Made by a program: the position numbers and the translations under genes. Of a DNA stretch of 8,110 nt, positions 1-5,869 are shown in pieces. Each line of letters starts with the position of its first letter. The first letter of the stretch is position 1. Source of the stretch: Bordetella parapertussis (GTDB taxonomy: Bacteria > Pseudomonadota > Gammaproteobacteria > Burkholderiales > Burkholderiaceae_D); assembly GCA_945883145.1 (NCBI GenBank), contig CAMCXB010000085.1, positions 1 through 8,110 on the forward strand, written 5' to 3'. The notes under the pieces are model-generated. The model saw only the letters and a list, made by a program, of their open reading frames with translations, searched no databases and was not told where the DNA came from.

Positions 1-3
1 TCT

Positions 4-948
4 TTACACATAAGTACCGGCGTATGTCACGATTTGACCGCCGGTGCCTATCTTGAAGCGAGAGATACCTGCCAGACTACGGGTGTTAATGCCACCTAGA
101 TCCAATGTGTGAATGCCTAGTGTGCGTAATTCTTCAAACGCACGCCACATTAATAGATTATGCGCATGCTTAGCGCGGCCTTCTGCATTCGTCCAACCCA
201 CATGATAAGTCGCAGTTGATCCATGTAATAAAAACAGCATGGCAGCAATACGATGATTGTTTTCTTTATGTGGTGTTGGTTGATGGCTCTCGGCATGTAA
301 CATCAAGAGCGTTGTGGATGGATCTGCGCGCGCTGCGTGGTAATGCTCAATAAAATGGGACGGTAGACCATGAAATTTTTTTTCAATTCGCTGAGAGCTT
401 TCTGCTTCAAATAACCACTGTAATTCTGTATCCGTATCTGATACCTGCACAATGATTTTTTTATCTCGTTCGGCTGCTGCCAGACGATTACGCCAACGTC
501 CTTCACAAGCAGCGCGGAGTTGTGCATTCGTTTTTGTTAAATCGATCTGCACTGTTGAGTAGCCAGTCATGACCCGTGTTAATCCAACAAGGCTAGGATG
601 ATAGTGTTCTGTCAGTGAAGGCGAAAAAATAAGCCAACGCGGTTTGGGAAGGGGACAACTGCGTTTTAGTTCACGATATATTTTTTGTTGATCTAGTGCC
701 GATAGTTCTTCTAACCAGACTGGACCTCGGGTACAGAGTGCGACGCCAAATGCACCAAGATATCGACGACAAATAAACTGCGCTAAGGCGATAGTTTTAC
801 CTTCTTTAATTACTTGTGCACGATGGCAATCTAACCCCATGGCCTGAAAACTTGCGCCATAAGCCCAGTCTTGTTGCAACGCTGTGATGTGCGGTGCTTG
901 TAGCTGTTCCCATTCCGACTGTTGGATTGCATTCCAGCGTATGTGCAT
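4..948 (-). CDS. FemAB/GNAT-fold acyl- or aminoacyl-transferase-like protein
   Basis: A 314-residue cytoplasmic protein without signal peptide or membrane segments. Visible marks of the FemAB-like double-GNAT family are the RGPVW stretch near residue 74, a basic GRWRNRLAAAER helix at about 150-161, the acyltransferase strand YHVGW at 248-252, the NLLMWRAFEEL helix at 264-274, and the C-terminal LDLGG plus RFKIGTGG run at 282-304. Family members transfer amino acids or acyl groups onto peptidoglycan precursors, polysaccharides or proteins; the substrate here cannot be read from sequence. The ATG at 948 is the only good start: no alternative start lies before residue 24. No Shine-Dalgarno sequence precedes it. 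Length is close to the family norm, so the gene looks intact. The neighbour on the right is divergent; what follows on the left lies outside the window. Confidence 0.75.
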   Translation of the reverse strand: MHIRWNAIQQSEWEQLQAPHITALQQDWAYGASFQAMGLDCHRAQVIKEGKTIALAQFICRRYLGAFGVALCTRGPVWLEELSALDQQKIYRELKRSCPLPKPRWLIFSPSLTEHYHPSLVGLTRVMTGYSTVQIDLTKTNAQLRAACEGRWRNRLAAAERDKKIIVQVSDTDTELQWLFEAESSQRIEKKFHGLPSHFIEHYHAARADPSTTLLMLHAESHQPTPHKENNHRIAAMLFLLHGSTATYHVGWTNAEGRAKHAHNLLMWRAFEELRTLGIHTLDLGGINTRSLAGISRFKIGTGGQIVTYAGTYV

Positions 949-953
949 TACGT

Positions 954-982
954 TTTATATTTAAAAATCATTCGTGAGTAAA
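954..982 (-). promoter_or_regulatory. Putative sigma-70 promoter of the FemAB-like gene
   Basis: Read on the minus strand, TTTACT (982-977) and TATAAA (959-954) are separated by 17 bp, a good sigma-70 arrangement. Transcription would start about 6-7 bases past the -10 box, that is at or inside the ATG at 948-946. With no ribosome binding site in between, this suggests a leaderless message. The boxes were found by eye in AT-rich DNA and may be chance. Confidence 0.4.
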
Positions 983-1048
983 AGCATAACTCAGCAATTG
1001 AGTTGGCAATTCATGCCTCTAGCAGCATGCATTCATAGTTTGCAAAGC

Positions 1049-1054
1049 TATAAT
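1049..1054 (+). promoter_or_regulatory. Putative -10 box of the small membrane protein gene
   Basis: A perfect TATAAT lies 27 bases before the ATG at 1082. A start about seven bases downstream would leave a 5' leader of roughly 20 bases carrying the ribosome binding site. No convincing -35 box is found 16-18 bases upstream. If real, it rules out translation from the GTG at 974. Confidence 0.35.
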
Positions 1055-1081
1055 CTGTGCATCATTCTAAAGGGTAGAGAA

Positions 1082-1282
1082 ATGTTGCAGCGGTTTTTTA
1101 AAGCCAGTCCCATTGTCAAAGTATTGGGCCATGATATTGATAAGCCTAGATTAACCAGCGCAGGTTGGTTTCTTATTTTTCTTTATTTGGCTTTGCCATT
1201 CATGTTGATAGGCGCGTTATTTGATTTTTTTATTCAATTTACAACGGGGCATTGCGTGGGTGTGTGGTGTTTATTTAGTTAG
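1082..1282 (+). CDS. Small single-span membrane protein of unknown function
   Basis: A 66-residue protein. The start at 1082 is preferred because AAGGG lies seven bases before it and a TATAAT box lies just upstream; the longer frame from GTG 974 has neither. The protein has a short basic amphipathic N-terminus (MLQRFFKASPIVKVLG), a charged HDIDKPR segment, then one long hydrophobic stretch at about residues 27-52 that could form one helix or a tight hairpin, and a Cys-containing tail (HCVGVWCLFS). It lies 218 bp upstream of motA on the same strand with an AT-rich gap between, so co-transcription is possible but not shown. I do not recognise a family. Codon use looks like that of the neighbours. 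Confidence 0.55.
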   Translation: MLQRFFKASPIVKVLGHDIDKPRLTSAGWFLIFLYLALPFMLIGALFDFFIQFTTGHCVGVWCLFS

Positions 1283-1397
1283 CATTTGAATAAATAATTA
1301 TTAATAAAGCAAGTCATTGCGTATTAATTAACTCCTACTATTGTCTTCGCTATAGAAAAAACTTCCACTTTGTTTCACAATTGCAATACAGTACGCG

Positions 1398-1422
1398 AGT
1401 CTTAACTTCAAATATTAAGACT
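1398..1422. repeat. 8-bp inverted repeat upstream of motA
   Basis: AGTCTTAA (1398-1405) and TTAAGACT (1415-1422) are perfect complements around a 9-base centre. The arms are 17 bp apart centre to centre, more than one helical turn. It lies about 80-100 bases before motA and could be an operator or an RNA hairpin in the leader. No T-run follows, so it is not an intrinsic terminator. Just downstream, GTCGATAT at 1426-1433 resembles the flagellar sigma-28 -10 element (GCCGATAA, 6 of 8) but lacks a good -35 box. Confidence 0.4.
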
Positions 1423-1500
1423 GCTGTCGATATACAAATTGATTTGGTGGGTAATGAAGCCCATCCACAACACTGCGTGTCAGTGCTCAAGGAGAGGCAA

Positions 1501-2364
1501 ATGCTTTTTTTCGTTGGATTAGCCGTTGTATTTGGCTGTGTTTTCGGTGGCTTTATTATGGCCGGCGGCAAAATGGCGCCAATTATTAAAGCGGCTCCAG
1601 TTGAAGGTTTTATTATTGTGGGTTCAGCGATTGGCGCTCAGTTGATTGGCAATAGTATGGGTATTTTCAAGGGTGCCATCGGGGGCATGGTGAAATGTAT
1701 CACTGGTCCTAAATGGAAGCCTCAGGATTATCTCGATTTGATTCTCTTGGTCGGTAAGTTATTGGCCGTGATGAAAAAAGAAGGTGCGGTTGCCTTAGAA
1801 GCGCACGTTGAAAATCCTGATTCCAGCGGTATTTTTGGTGAATATCCCAAGCTTGCAAAAGACCACGCAATTGTCGGCATGATATGTGACACCTTGCGTT
1901 TAGTGGTGATTGCACAGGGTAATTTGGATGCAGACGCCGTTGGCGATGTATTAGATAACGCGATCAAGACTCACCATCATGATGAAATGAAAACCCAAGG
2001 AACCTTAGCTTCGATTGCAGGTGCGTTACCTGCGTTGGGTATTGTTGCTTGTGTTCTTGGTGTGGTAAAGACCATGGGCGCGATTGATCAACCGCCACCT
2101 GTACTGGGTGGTCTGATTGGCGGTGCGCTGGTAGGTACCTTCTTAGGGGTTTTCGTGGCGTATGGTGTGTTTGACCCTATGGCTAATCGTTTAGGTCAAA
2201 TCATTGACGAAGAAGGCCAAGTTTTTAAAGTCATTAAAGAAATGATTGTAGGTACTTTAAAAGGTAACCCTATTCCTTTAGTGATTGAAGCTGCACGTGC
2301 TTGTATCAGTCATCATAATCAGCCTACCTTTGCTGAAGTGTTTGACGGATTACGCGGCAAGTAA
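1501..2364 (+). CDS. motA: Flagellar motor stator protein MotA
   Basis: A 287-residue polytopic inner-membrane protein of the MotA/TolQ/ExbB family. MotA forms the ring of the proton-driven stator and drives flagellar rotation through contacts of its cytoplasmic loop with FliG. The start at 1501 follows a strong AAGGAGAG and matches the usual MotA N-terminus; an upstream TTG (1381) would add 40 unlikely residues. Predicted membrane helices lie at about 1-21, 33-52, 168-191 and 200-223. Comparison from memory with E. coli MotA: the rotor-contact Glu98 matches Glu100 in VALEAHVENP, Arg90 is replaced by Lys92, and the functional prolines 173 and 222 match Pro177 (LPALGIVA) and Pro226 (GVFDPMANRL). 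Length is normal. No motB follows; the next gene is a DCC1-type protein behind a hairpin. Confidence 0.93.
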   Translation: MLFFVGLAVVFGCVFGGFIMAGGKMAPIIKAAPVEGFIIVGSAIGAQLIGNSMGIFKGAIGGMVKCITGPKWKPQDYLDLILLVGKLLAVMKKEGAVALEAHVENPDSSGIFGEYPKLAKDHAIVGMICDTLRLVVIAQGNLDADAVGDVLDNAIKTHHHDEMKTQGTLASIAGALPALGIVACVLGVVKTMGAIDQPPPVLGGLIGGALVGTFLGVFVAYGVFDPMANRLGQIIDEEGQVFKVIKEMIVGTLKGNPIPLVIEAARACISHHNQPTFAEVFDGLRGK

Positions 2365-2385
2365 TTTCAGCTTATCTCGAGTGTG

Positions 2386-2443
2386 GGATTGGATCCGAAG
2401 TTGTAATCAGCGCCATGGCGCAATAAGATTTCGGATCTGATTC
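2386..2443 (+). repeat. Nested palindrome / long RNA hairpin abutting the DCC1 start codon
   Basis: The outer arms contain the perfect 8-bp complement GATCCGAA (2392-2399) and TTCGGATC (2430-2437). With G-U pairs the stem extends to 2386-2399 against 2430-2443, so its right arm ends on the base before the ATG at 2444. Inside lies the perfect 12-bp palindrome GCGCCATGGCGC (2410-2421), able to form a GCGC hairpin with loop CATG. In RNA this would bury the translation start region of the downstream gene. There is no T-run, so a standard terminator is unlikely. It could be a translation-controlling element, a repeat-family remnant or an mRNA stabiliser for motA. Confidence 0.5.
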
Positions 2444-2812
2444 ATGCTTATCATTTACGACGGCGCTTGTCCGTTCTGTTCTAGTTATATTTCCCACTTA
2501 CGTTTACAACGCGCAGTTGATCAGATTACTTATCTGAATGCACGTCATGATGATGAGAGGCTACATACTTACATTCAAGCAGGTTATGATTTTGATGCAG
2601 GCATGTTAGTGATCATTGATCAACAAGTTTATGCCGGCGCTGATGCAATCCATGTGCTGGCATTACAGAGTTCGCATAGTGATCTTTTTAACCGCATCAA
2701 TTATGGAATTTTTAAGTACGCGGTCTTAGCCAAGTTGCTCTATCCATTTTTAAAATTCGGCAGACGATGTGCTTTATTGTTACTTGGTTTGCCTTTAATA
2801 AAAAAGTCTTAA
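2444..2812 (+). CDS. DCC1-like (DUF393) thiol-disulfide oxidoreductase family protein
   Basis: A 122-residue protein starting MLIIYDGACPFCS, the DxxCxxC signature (Asp6, Cys9, Cys12) of the DCC1/DUF393 family, a thioredoxin-like fold. Other family marks are the YLNARHDD region at 30-37, the VIIDQQVYAGADAIHVLA segment at 57-73, and a hydrophobic basic C-terminus at about 85-121. There is no signal peptide, so it is probably cytoplasmic or at the membrane face. A dithiol redox role is inferred from the CxxC; no substrate is established. The start is the first ATG in frame and leads straight into the conserved strand; its ribosome binding site is poor and lies in the hairpin at 2386-2443. The 3' end overlaps the convergent HTTM gene by 18 bp. 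DCC1 and HTTM genes are, as I recall, often adjacent or fused in bacteria. Confidence 0.85.
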   Translation: MLIIYDGACPFCSSYISHLRLQRAVDQITYLNARHDDERLHTYIQAGYDFDAGMLVIIDQQVYAGADAIHVLALQSSHSDLFNRINYGIFKYAVLAKLLYPFLKFGRRCALLLLGLPLIKKS

Positions 2813-3598
2813 CTCTGTAGAGCAGTAAATAATGGTAGGGAAGGTGCATAGCCAAGCCCAGAAAAAACGATTCAATCCAAAATGCCAGAATACAAGGAAG
2901 TGAAATAGGGCGGCGATACTGCACCACGCGATTGCCCACTGTGGTCCCATTAACGCTAGCGGGAAAGTGCTTTCCCATAAAATAAAAGACCAACAACTTG
3001 CTAAGGCAAACCATTTTTTTTTATAAATACTGTTTTCTTTCAGCGGCCCAAAAATCGCTCCGTTAATAAAAAATGATAGTGCGCGTCCATTGCGCCAATG
3101 CGCATCAAATAGTTTCACCGTACCCGAAATAAAATAAGACGATATCGCTTGTATGGTAATGAACCAACAACCTGCACGATAAGCCATTTCTGAACCGACT
3201 AGTGGTTGACTTATATGCGTGATGAGTAGGCCGGTTAACACAGCCAAGGTCATAAAATCACTGCCACCATTAAAGGCGCCACGCCAACGTATCAAAATAA
3301 TCAGTGTGCTGATAAATAAAAACACACTACTAACACTATTCATTCCAAAAAAAAGTGTCGTCGCTGTAGCAGCGCGCAAAATTAAATGCACATGATGTTG
3401 ACGATCTTGATAAATAAAATCCGCTAGTCTTTGCATCCATAAAGGACTGTGCGATAACTCTTGTCGTTGTTTACTCCATGCCCAAATACCAGTTTCACGT
3501 AAGGCAGGTTGAATACGAAAAAATTCCAAGGTTTGAATCAGCACACTGATTGCACATAAACATTCAACTGCACGTATTGCTAAATAAAGAGCTGACAT
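2795..3598 (-). CDS. HTTM-type integral membrane protein (vitamin K-dependent carboxylase-like fold)
   Basis: A 267-residue protein with about six or seven hydrophobic segments (near 8-25, 74-104, 113-130, 140-160, 196-219, 221-238, 244-259). It fits the HTTM family, the membrane domain shared with animal gamma-glutamyl carboxylase (GGCX) and many bacterial proteins of unknown role. The motif YFISGTVKLFDAHW (155-168) resembles the GGCX segment that I recall as YFIAGVKKLDADW and places Lys162 at the catalytic Lys218. Also typical are GGSDFM (111-116) and a His in LFHF (231-234). The C-terminal lumenal domain of GGCX is absent. The start ATG is preceded by GGTGAT, which contains the stop codon of the upstream gene (3602-3604), so translation is probably coupled. 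It converges on the DCC1 gene. The fold assignment is fairly sure; carboxylase activity is not claimed. Confidence 0.75.
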   Translation of the reverse strand: MSALYLAIRAVECLCAISVLIQTLEFFRIQPALRETGIWAWSKQRQELSHSPLWMQRLADFIYQDRQHHVHLILRAATATTLFFGMNSVSSVFLFISTLIILIRWRGAFNGGSDFMTLAVLTGLLITHISQPLVGSEMAYRAGCWFITIQAISSYFISGTVKLFDAHWRNGRALSFFINGAIFGPLKENSIYKKKWFALASCWSFILWESTFPLALMGPQWAIAWCSIAALFHFLVFWHFGLNRFFWAWLCTFPTIIYCSTELRLFY

Positions 3599-3601
3599 AC
3601 A

Positions 3602-4120
3602 TCACCAAGCGATAGCAGGGGAAGTCAGTACAGTGGCATCTTCATACTTACCCGTGGGCGGTGCCATTAAGGTCAACTGGAATTGATAATGTTGTATAGC
3701 GAGTGAGGGATAGTACTGTTGTAAATAATCGCGCGCATGGCGCATGATTAATTGATAGGTCACTAGTTGTTGAACATCTTGTTCTTCATCCAACACTTGT
3801 AAATCAGCAGATAAATGATCGACCAAATTTTGATTGGCAAGCGCTAAGTTAATCGCTGGATTATGTAAAAGTTGCAGTAGGCTGCGACGTGCACGTGGAA
3901 TGGTGGATTGCCATGGTGACCATACTTGCTCTGCATTGGAATAACGTACAAACAGCGTAGGCACATGACCCATGCCATGAAAAAAACGCCAGTTAGGAAA
4001 GAAGCACCGCAGCAGGAAAAGCCAAGGTCCTGTGACAACATGACTGCGGTAAATCAGAGAAAAAAACAAAGCAGCGAAGTAAAAAATAAGCGCCCAGATG
4101 GCGAGGGATGAAAAGTTCAT
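3602..4120 (-). CDS. Membrane-anchored protein, probable partner of the HTTM protein
   Basis: A 172-residue protein with one N-terminal membrane anchor at about residues 5-24 and no clear cleavage site, so it is probably bitopic. After the anchor comes FPNWRFFHGMGHVPTLFVR (41-59), with the aromatic P-W-x-FF...P...R pattern that I associate with small proteins next to HTTM genes. The soluble part has a helical, Gln- and Leu-rich region at about 75-140 and a C-terminal beta-like segment (HYQFQLTLMAPP). There are no catalytic motifs I can name. It is the first gene of a tight two-gene unit, with three bases between its stop codon and the HTTM start. The start ATG at 4120 has a weak AGG five bases upstream. 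The promoter region is shared with the divergent lipoprotein gene. The partner role is inferred from spacing. Confidence 0.65.
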   Translation of the reverse strand: MNFSSLAIWALIFYFAALFFSLIYRSHVVTGPWLFLLRCFFPNWRFFHGMGHVPTLFVRYSNAEQVWSPWQSTIPRARRSLLQLLHNPAINLALANQNLVDHLSADLQVLDEEQDVQQLVTYQLIMRHARDYLQQYYPSLAIQHYQFQLTLMAPPTGKYEDATVLTSPAIAW

Positions 4121-4167
4121 GCGGCCTGGCGGAAAAAGTTGCTGATGTACAATATTCTCATAAATTA

Positions 4168-4186
4168 TTAAGATACAGCATCTTAA
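4168..4186. promoter_or_regulatory. 7-bp dyad in the divergent promoter region
   Basis: TTAAGAT (4168-4174) and ATCTTAA (4180-4186) form a perfect inverted repeat around five bases, midway between the divergent starts at 4120 and 4216. Its place suggests an operator acting on both directions. It shares the half-site core TTAAGA with the dyad at 1398-1422, though with the arms in opposite order. AT-rich DNA makes a chance origin possible. Confidence 0.4.
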
Positions 4187-4215
4187 AAGCGTCTAAAAAT
4201 AGCCATGCTCCTCAT

Positions 4216-4608
4216 ATGAAGACCACTTATTTTTCTCGATCTTGTGTCATGTTGTTGAGTCTCGCCTTAGCTGGCTGCGCTAGTGAGTCAGAATTGGCTG
4301 CGATTCGCCTAGACACTAGCCATCCGCTTTATAAAAGCAAAGCCTGTCAACAAGCTTTGTCAACTGTGCAAAATCATAAAGACGCAAAATCAGTCAGTAC
4401 GGTGGCAACACCGGTGTTGGTATTCTTGAGTGGTGGTTTATTGTTACCGGTGGTGGCAGCCAATGCTGGTCTGGATACAGTCGATAGAGTCGATGCCTCG
4501 AATTTAGAAATGCGTTGTGGTGGCAAGGGCAAAACGAGAGAAGAAATTACAGAAAAAGTGGTAGGCGGTGCAGCCTTAGGATTGGCGGGTGGTGCGGTTG
4601 GCAAATGA
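4216..4608 (+). CDS. Small outer-membrane-type lipoprotein, unknown function
   Basis: A 130-residue preprotein with a lipoprotein signal: MKTTYFSRS, a hydrophobic stretch, and lipobox LAGC with Cys21. The residues after Cys are Ala-Ser, so no inner-membrane retention Asp; sorting to the outer membrane is expected. The ATG at 4216 is chosen because it gives a standard signal peptide; an upstream ATG at 4108 would put 36 extra polar residues before it and overlap the divergent gene. The mature part has two cysteines (44 and 101) that could pair, a hydrophobic stretch at about 62-85 that may insert into a membrane, and a Gly/Ala-rich C-terminus (VVGGAALGLAGGAVGK) with glycine-zipper-like spacing. 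The ribosome binding site is weak. It leads a same-strand run with the next two genes, 52 bp before the first of them. I do not recognise the family. Confidence 0.75.
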   Translation: MKTTYFSRSCVMLLSLALAGCASESELAAIRLDTSHPLYKSKACQQALSTVQNHKDAKSVSTVATPVLVFLSGGLLLPVVAANAGLDTVDRVDASNLEMRCGGKGKTREEITEKVVGGAALGLAGGAVGK

Positions 4609-4660
4609 TATGTATATGCCTAAGCTGAAAAGATTAATTTAATTGTTTGGAGTGTATCGC

Positions 4661-5044
4661 TTGAAAAAAATATGTTTGGGATTGTTGCTGTTATTTTGCA
4701 ATATGGCGTATGCAGAATGGACATCAGTAGGACGTTTTGATAACGGTAATTTTTATATAGACAAACAATCTATGGTCCGTAAGGGGGATCAACGTGAAAT
4801 CTGGACTTTGATGGATTATCGCTTTGTACAGATGGATGGAAATAAAAATATTTTTCGGTCTTCACGCTCAATGATGCAATTACATTGTGTGGAAAAAAAA
4901 GCGCGCATTATTCATATGAGTTTTTTTAGTGGATCTATGTTGCGTGGTAATGAAGTGGGCAAAATGGGAACGCTCAAAGAATGGGAGCCGGTACCTCCTG
5001 ATACACCGATTTATCGCATCTTAGAAGTGACTTGTGGCCTTTGA
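4661..5044 (+). CDS. Secreted protein of the surface-adhesin protein E type
   Basis: A 127-residue secreted protein. The TTG at 4661 is chosen as start because GGAG lies eight bases before it and it yields a clean signal peptide, MKKICLGLLLLFCNMAYA, cut before Glu19-Trp20; the TTG at 4643 lies before the ribosome binding site. The mature part has the layout of the surface-adhesin protein E family (Haemophilus protein E and many unstudied proteobacterial relatives): W..VG near the N-terminus, YIDKQSMVRKG (32-42), IWTLMDY (47-53), SRSMMQLHC with Cys76, a short basic ARIIHMSFF strand, W..VPP (108-113) and C-terminal Cys125. The two cysteines probably form a disulfide in the periplasm. The Haemophilus protein binds host factors; that function should not be transferred. 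The end overlaps the next gene by 11 bp. Confidence 0.7.
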   Translation: MKKICLGLLLLFCNMAYAEWTSVGRFDNGNFYIDKQSMVRKGDQREIWTLMDYRFVQMDGNKNIFRSSRSMMQLHCVEKKARIIHMSFFSGSMLRGNEVGKMGTLKEWEPVPPDTPIYRILEVTCGL

Positions 5045-5789
5045 TATCACGGGTGGTTTGCGTTGGCATGCTCGTGCCTTCATGCGTGGAAAAACGCTGT
5101 GGCAGCCCGCACGTTTAGCGATTGCAGATTGGTTAGCGCAAACAAGTCCCGCTTATAAACATTTATTGTTAATCGGAGGAAGCGCTGGTTGGATGATGTC
5201 TTCCGATTGGTTGCAACAATTTCAACGAATCGATCTGTATGATCTTGATCCCCTTGCTGGATTATTATTTCGAGTTAATCACGGTCGCGCATTAAGACTT
5301 GCTGGTACAAAGTTTTTTTTTCATCGTTGCGATGCAATTCAAGATCTGGAAGTTTTATTATCTCAACATCCCAGCGCGAGTATTTTTTTCGATAACGTAC
5401 TAGGTCAACTTCGATTTCGCATTGAAGACGATGACCAAGCCGAACAAGCATTAGAAAAATTTTATCGCCGGCTACATAAGCGAGACTGGGGCAGTATTCA
5501 TGATTTATATTCTGGCCCTGTGAATCAAGATAGTATGGCTGCTCCGCAGTCGGTGCGTTTTCAGGGATTGCAAACAGCGCAGGGATTAAGTCTAGAAGGT
5601 TTGCAAGGAGCAGCGGCACAATTAACATTGTTACGCGCTGTGAGCGCAAGTGGCAATTGGATGGATCATTTCACTTCTGCAGTTTTCCCAACGGGACTTG
5701 CTTTGCATGTCATGTCTTGGCAATTCTCATCTAATTACTGTCACTGGTTGCAAGCTGGCTGGATTAGTAGATCGGTGTCACAAAAATAG
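5034..5789 (+). CDS. Putative SAM-dependent methyltransferase-like protein
   Basis: A 251-residue cytoplasmic protein read from GTG 5034, overlapping the upstream gene by 11 bp, which points to translational coupling. A Rossmann-like N-terminal half is visible: strand plus glycine loop HLLLIGGSAGW (43-53), a second strand ending in acids IDLYDLDP (66-73), CDA (99-101) where the adenine-contacting acid often lies, and SIFFDNVLGQL (116-126), like the fourth methyltransferase motif. The second half contains IHDLYSGPV (155-163) and WMDHFTSAVFP (209-219). This order resembles class I methyltransferases and spermidine-synthase-like proteins, but the first motif GGSAG is not the usual GxGxG. The substrate is unknown. 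The GTG start has only a weak ribosome binding site; Met17 is another option but would cut the conserved-looking front. A run of nine T (5313-5321) is slippage-prone. Confidence 0.6.
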   Translation: MAFDITGGLRWHARAFMRGKTLWQPARLAIADWLAQTSPAYKHLLLIGGSAGWMMSSDWLQQFQRIDLYDLDPLAGLLFRVNHGRALRLAGTKFFFHRCDAIQDLEVLLSQHPSASIFFDNVLGQLRFRIEDDDQAEQALEKFYRRLHKRDWGSIHDLYSGPVNQDSMAAPQSVRFQGLQTAQGLSLEGLQGAAAQLTLLRAVSASGNWMDHFTSAVFPTGLALHVMSWQFSSNYCHWLQAGWISRSVSQK

Positions 5790-5869
5790 CGCATCATTTT
5801 ATTTACAGTAAGTTCTGTATCTGTGTTGTTATTTTATAAAGTGTGGCATGCATAGATTAAAGCTTTATG

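Noticed and set aside
974..1081. GTG start giving a 36-residue N-terminal extension of the small membrane protein
   Set aside because: No ribosome binding site; a TATAAT box and AAGGG directly before ATG 1082 point to the shorter form.
1426..1433. Sigma-28 flagellar promoter for motA
   Set aside because: The -10-like GTCGATAT matches 6 of 8, but no TAAA-type -35 box lies about 15 bases upstream; mentioned only as a resemblance.
1381..1500. TTG start giving a 40-residue extension of MotA
   Set aside because: The extension is polar, unlike any MotA N-terminus, and the strong AAGGAGAG is placed for ATG 1501.
3926..4111. Plus-strand open frame of 61 codons opposite the bitopic membrane protein
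   Set aside because: Highly basic, repetitive composition typical of an antisense shadow; the minus frame has an anchor, a conserved-looking motif and coupling.
4108..4215. ATG start giving a 36-residue extension of the lipoprotein
   Set aside because: It would overlap the divergent gene and push the lipoprotein signal peptide inside the protein.
4643..4660. TTG start six codons upstream for the protein-E-like gene
   Set aside because: It lies before the GGAG, which fits the TTG at 4661 and a normal signal peptide.
5313..5321. Run of nine T as a phase-variation tract
   Set aside because: The gene is in frame and similar T or A runs are common in this AT-rich DNA; a single allele cannot show variation.
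5275..5649. Minus-strand open frame of 124 codons inside the methyltransferase-like gene
   Set aside because: No ribosome binding site, no promoter and no recognisable motif; the plus frame has ordered fold motifs.
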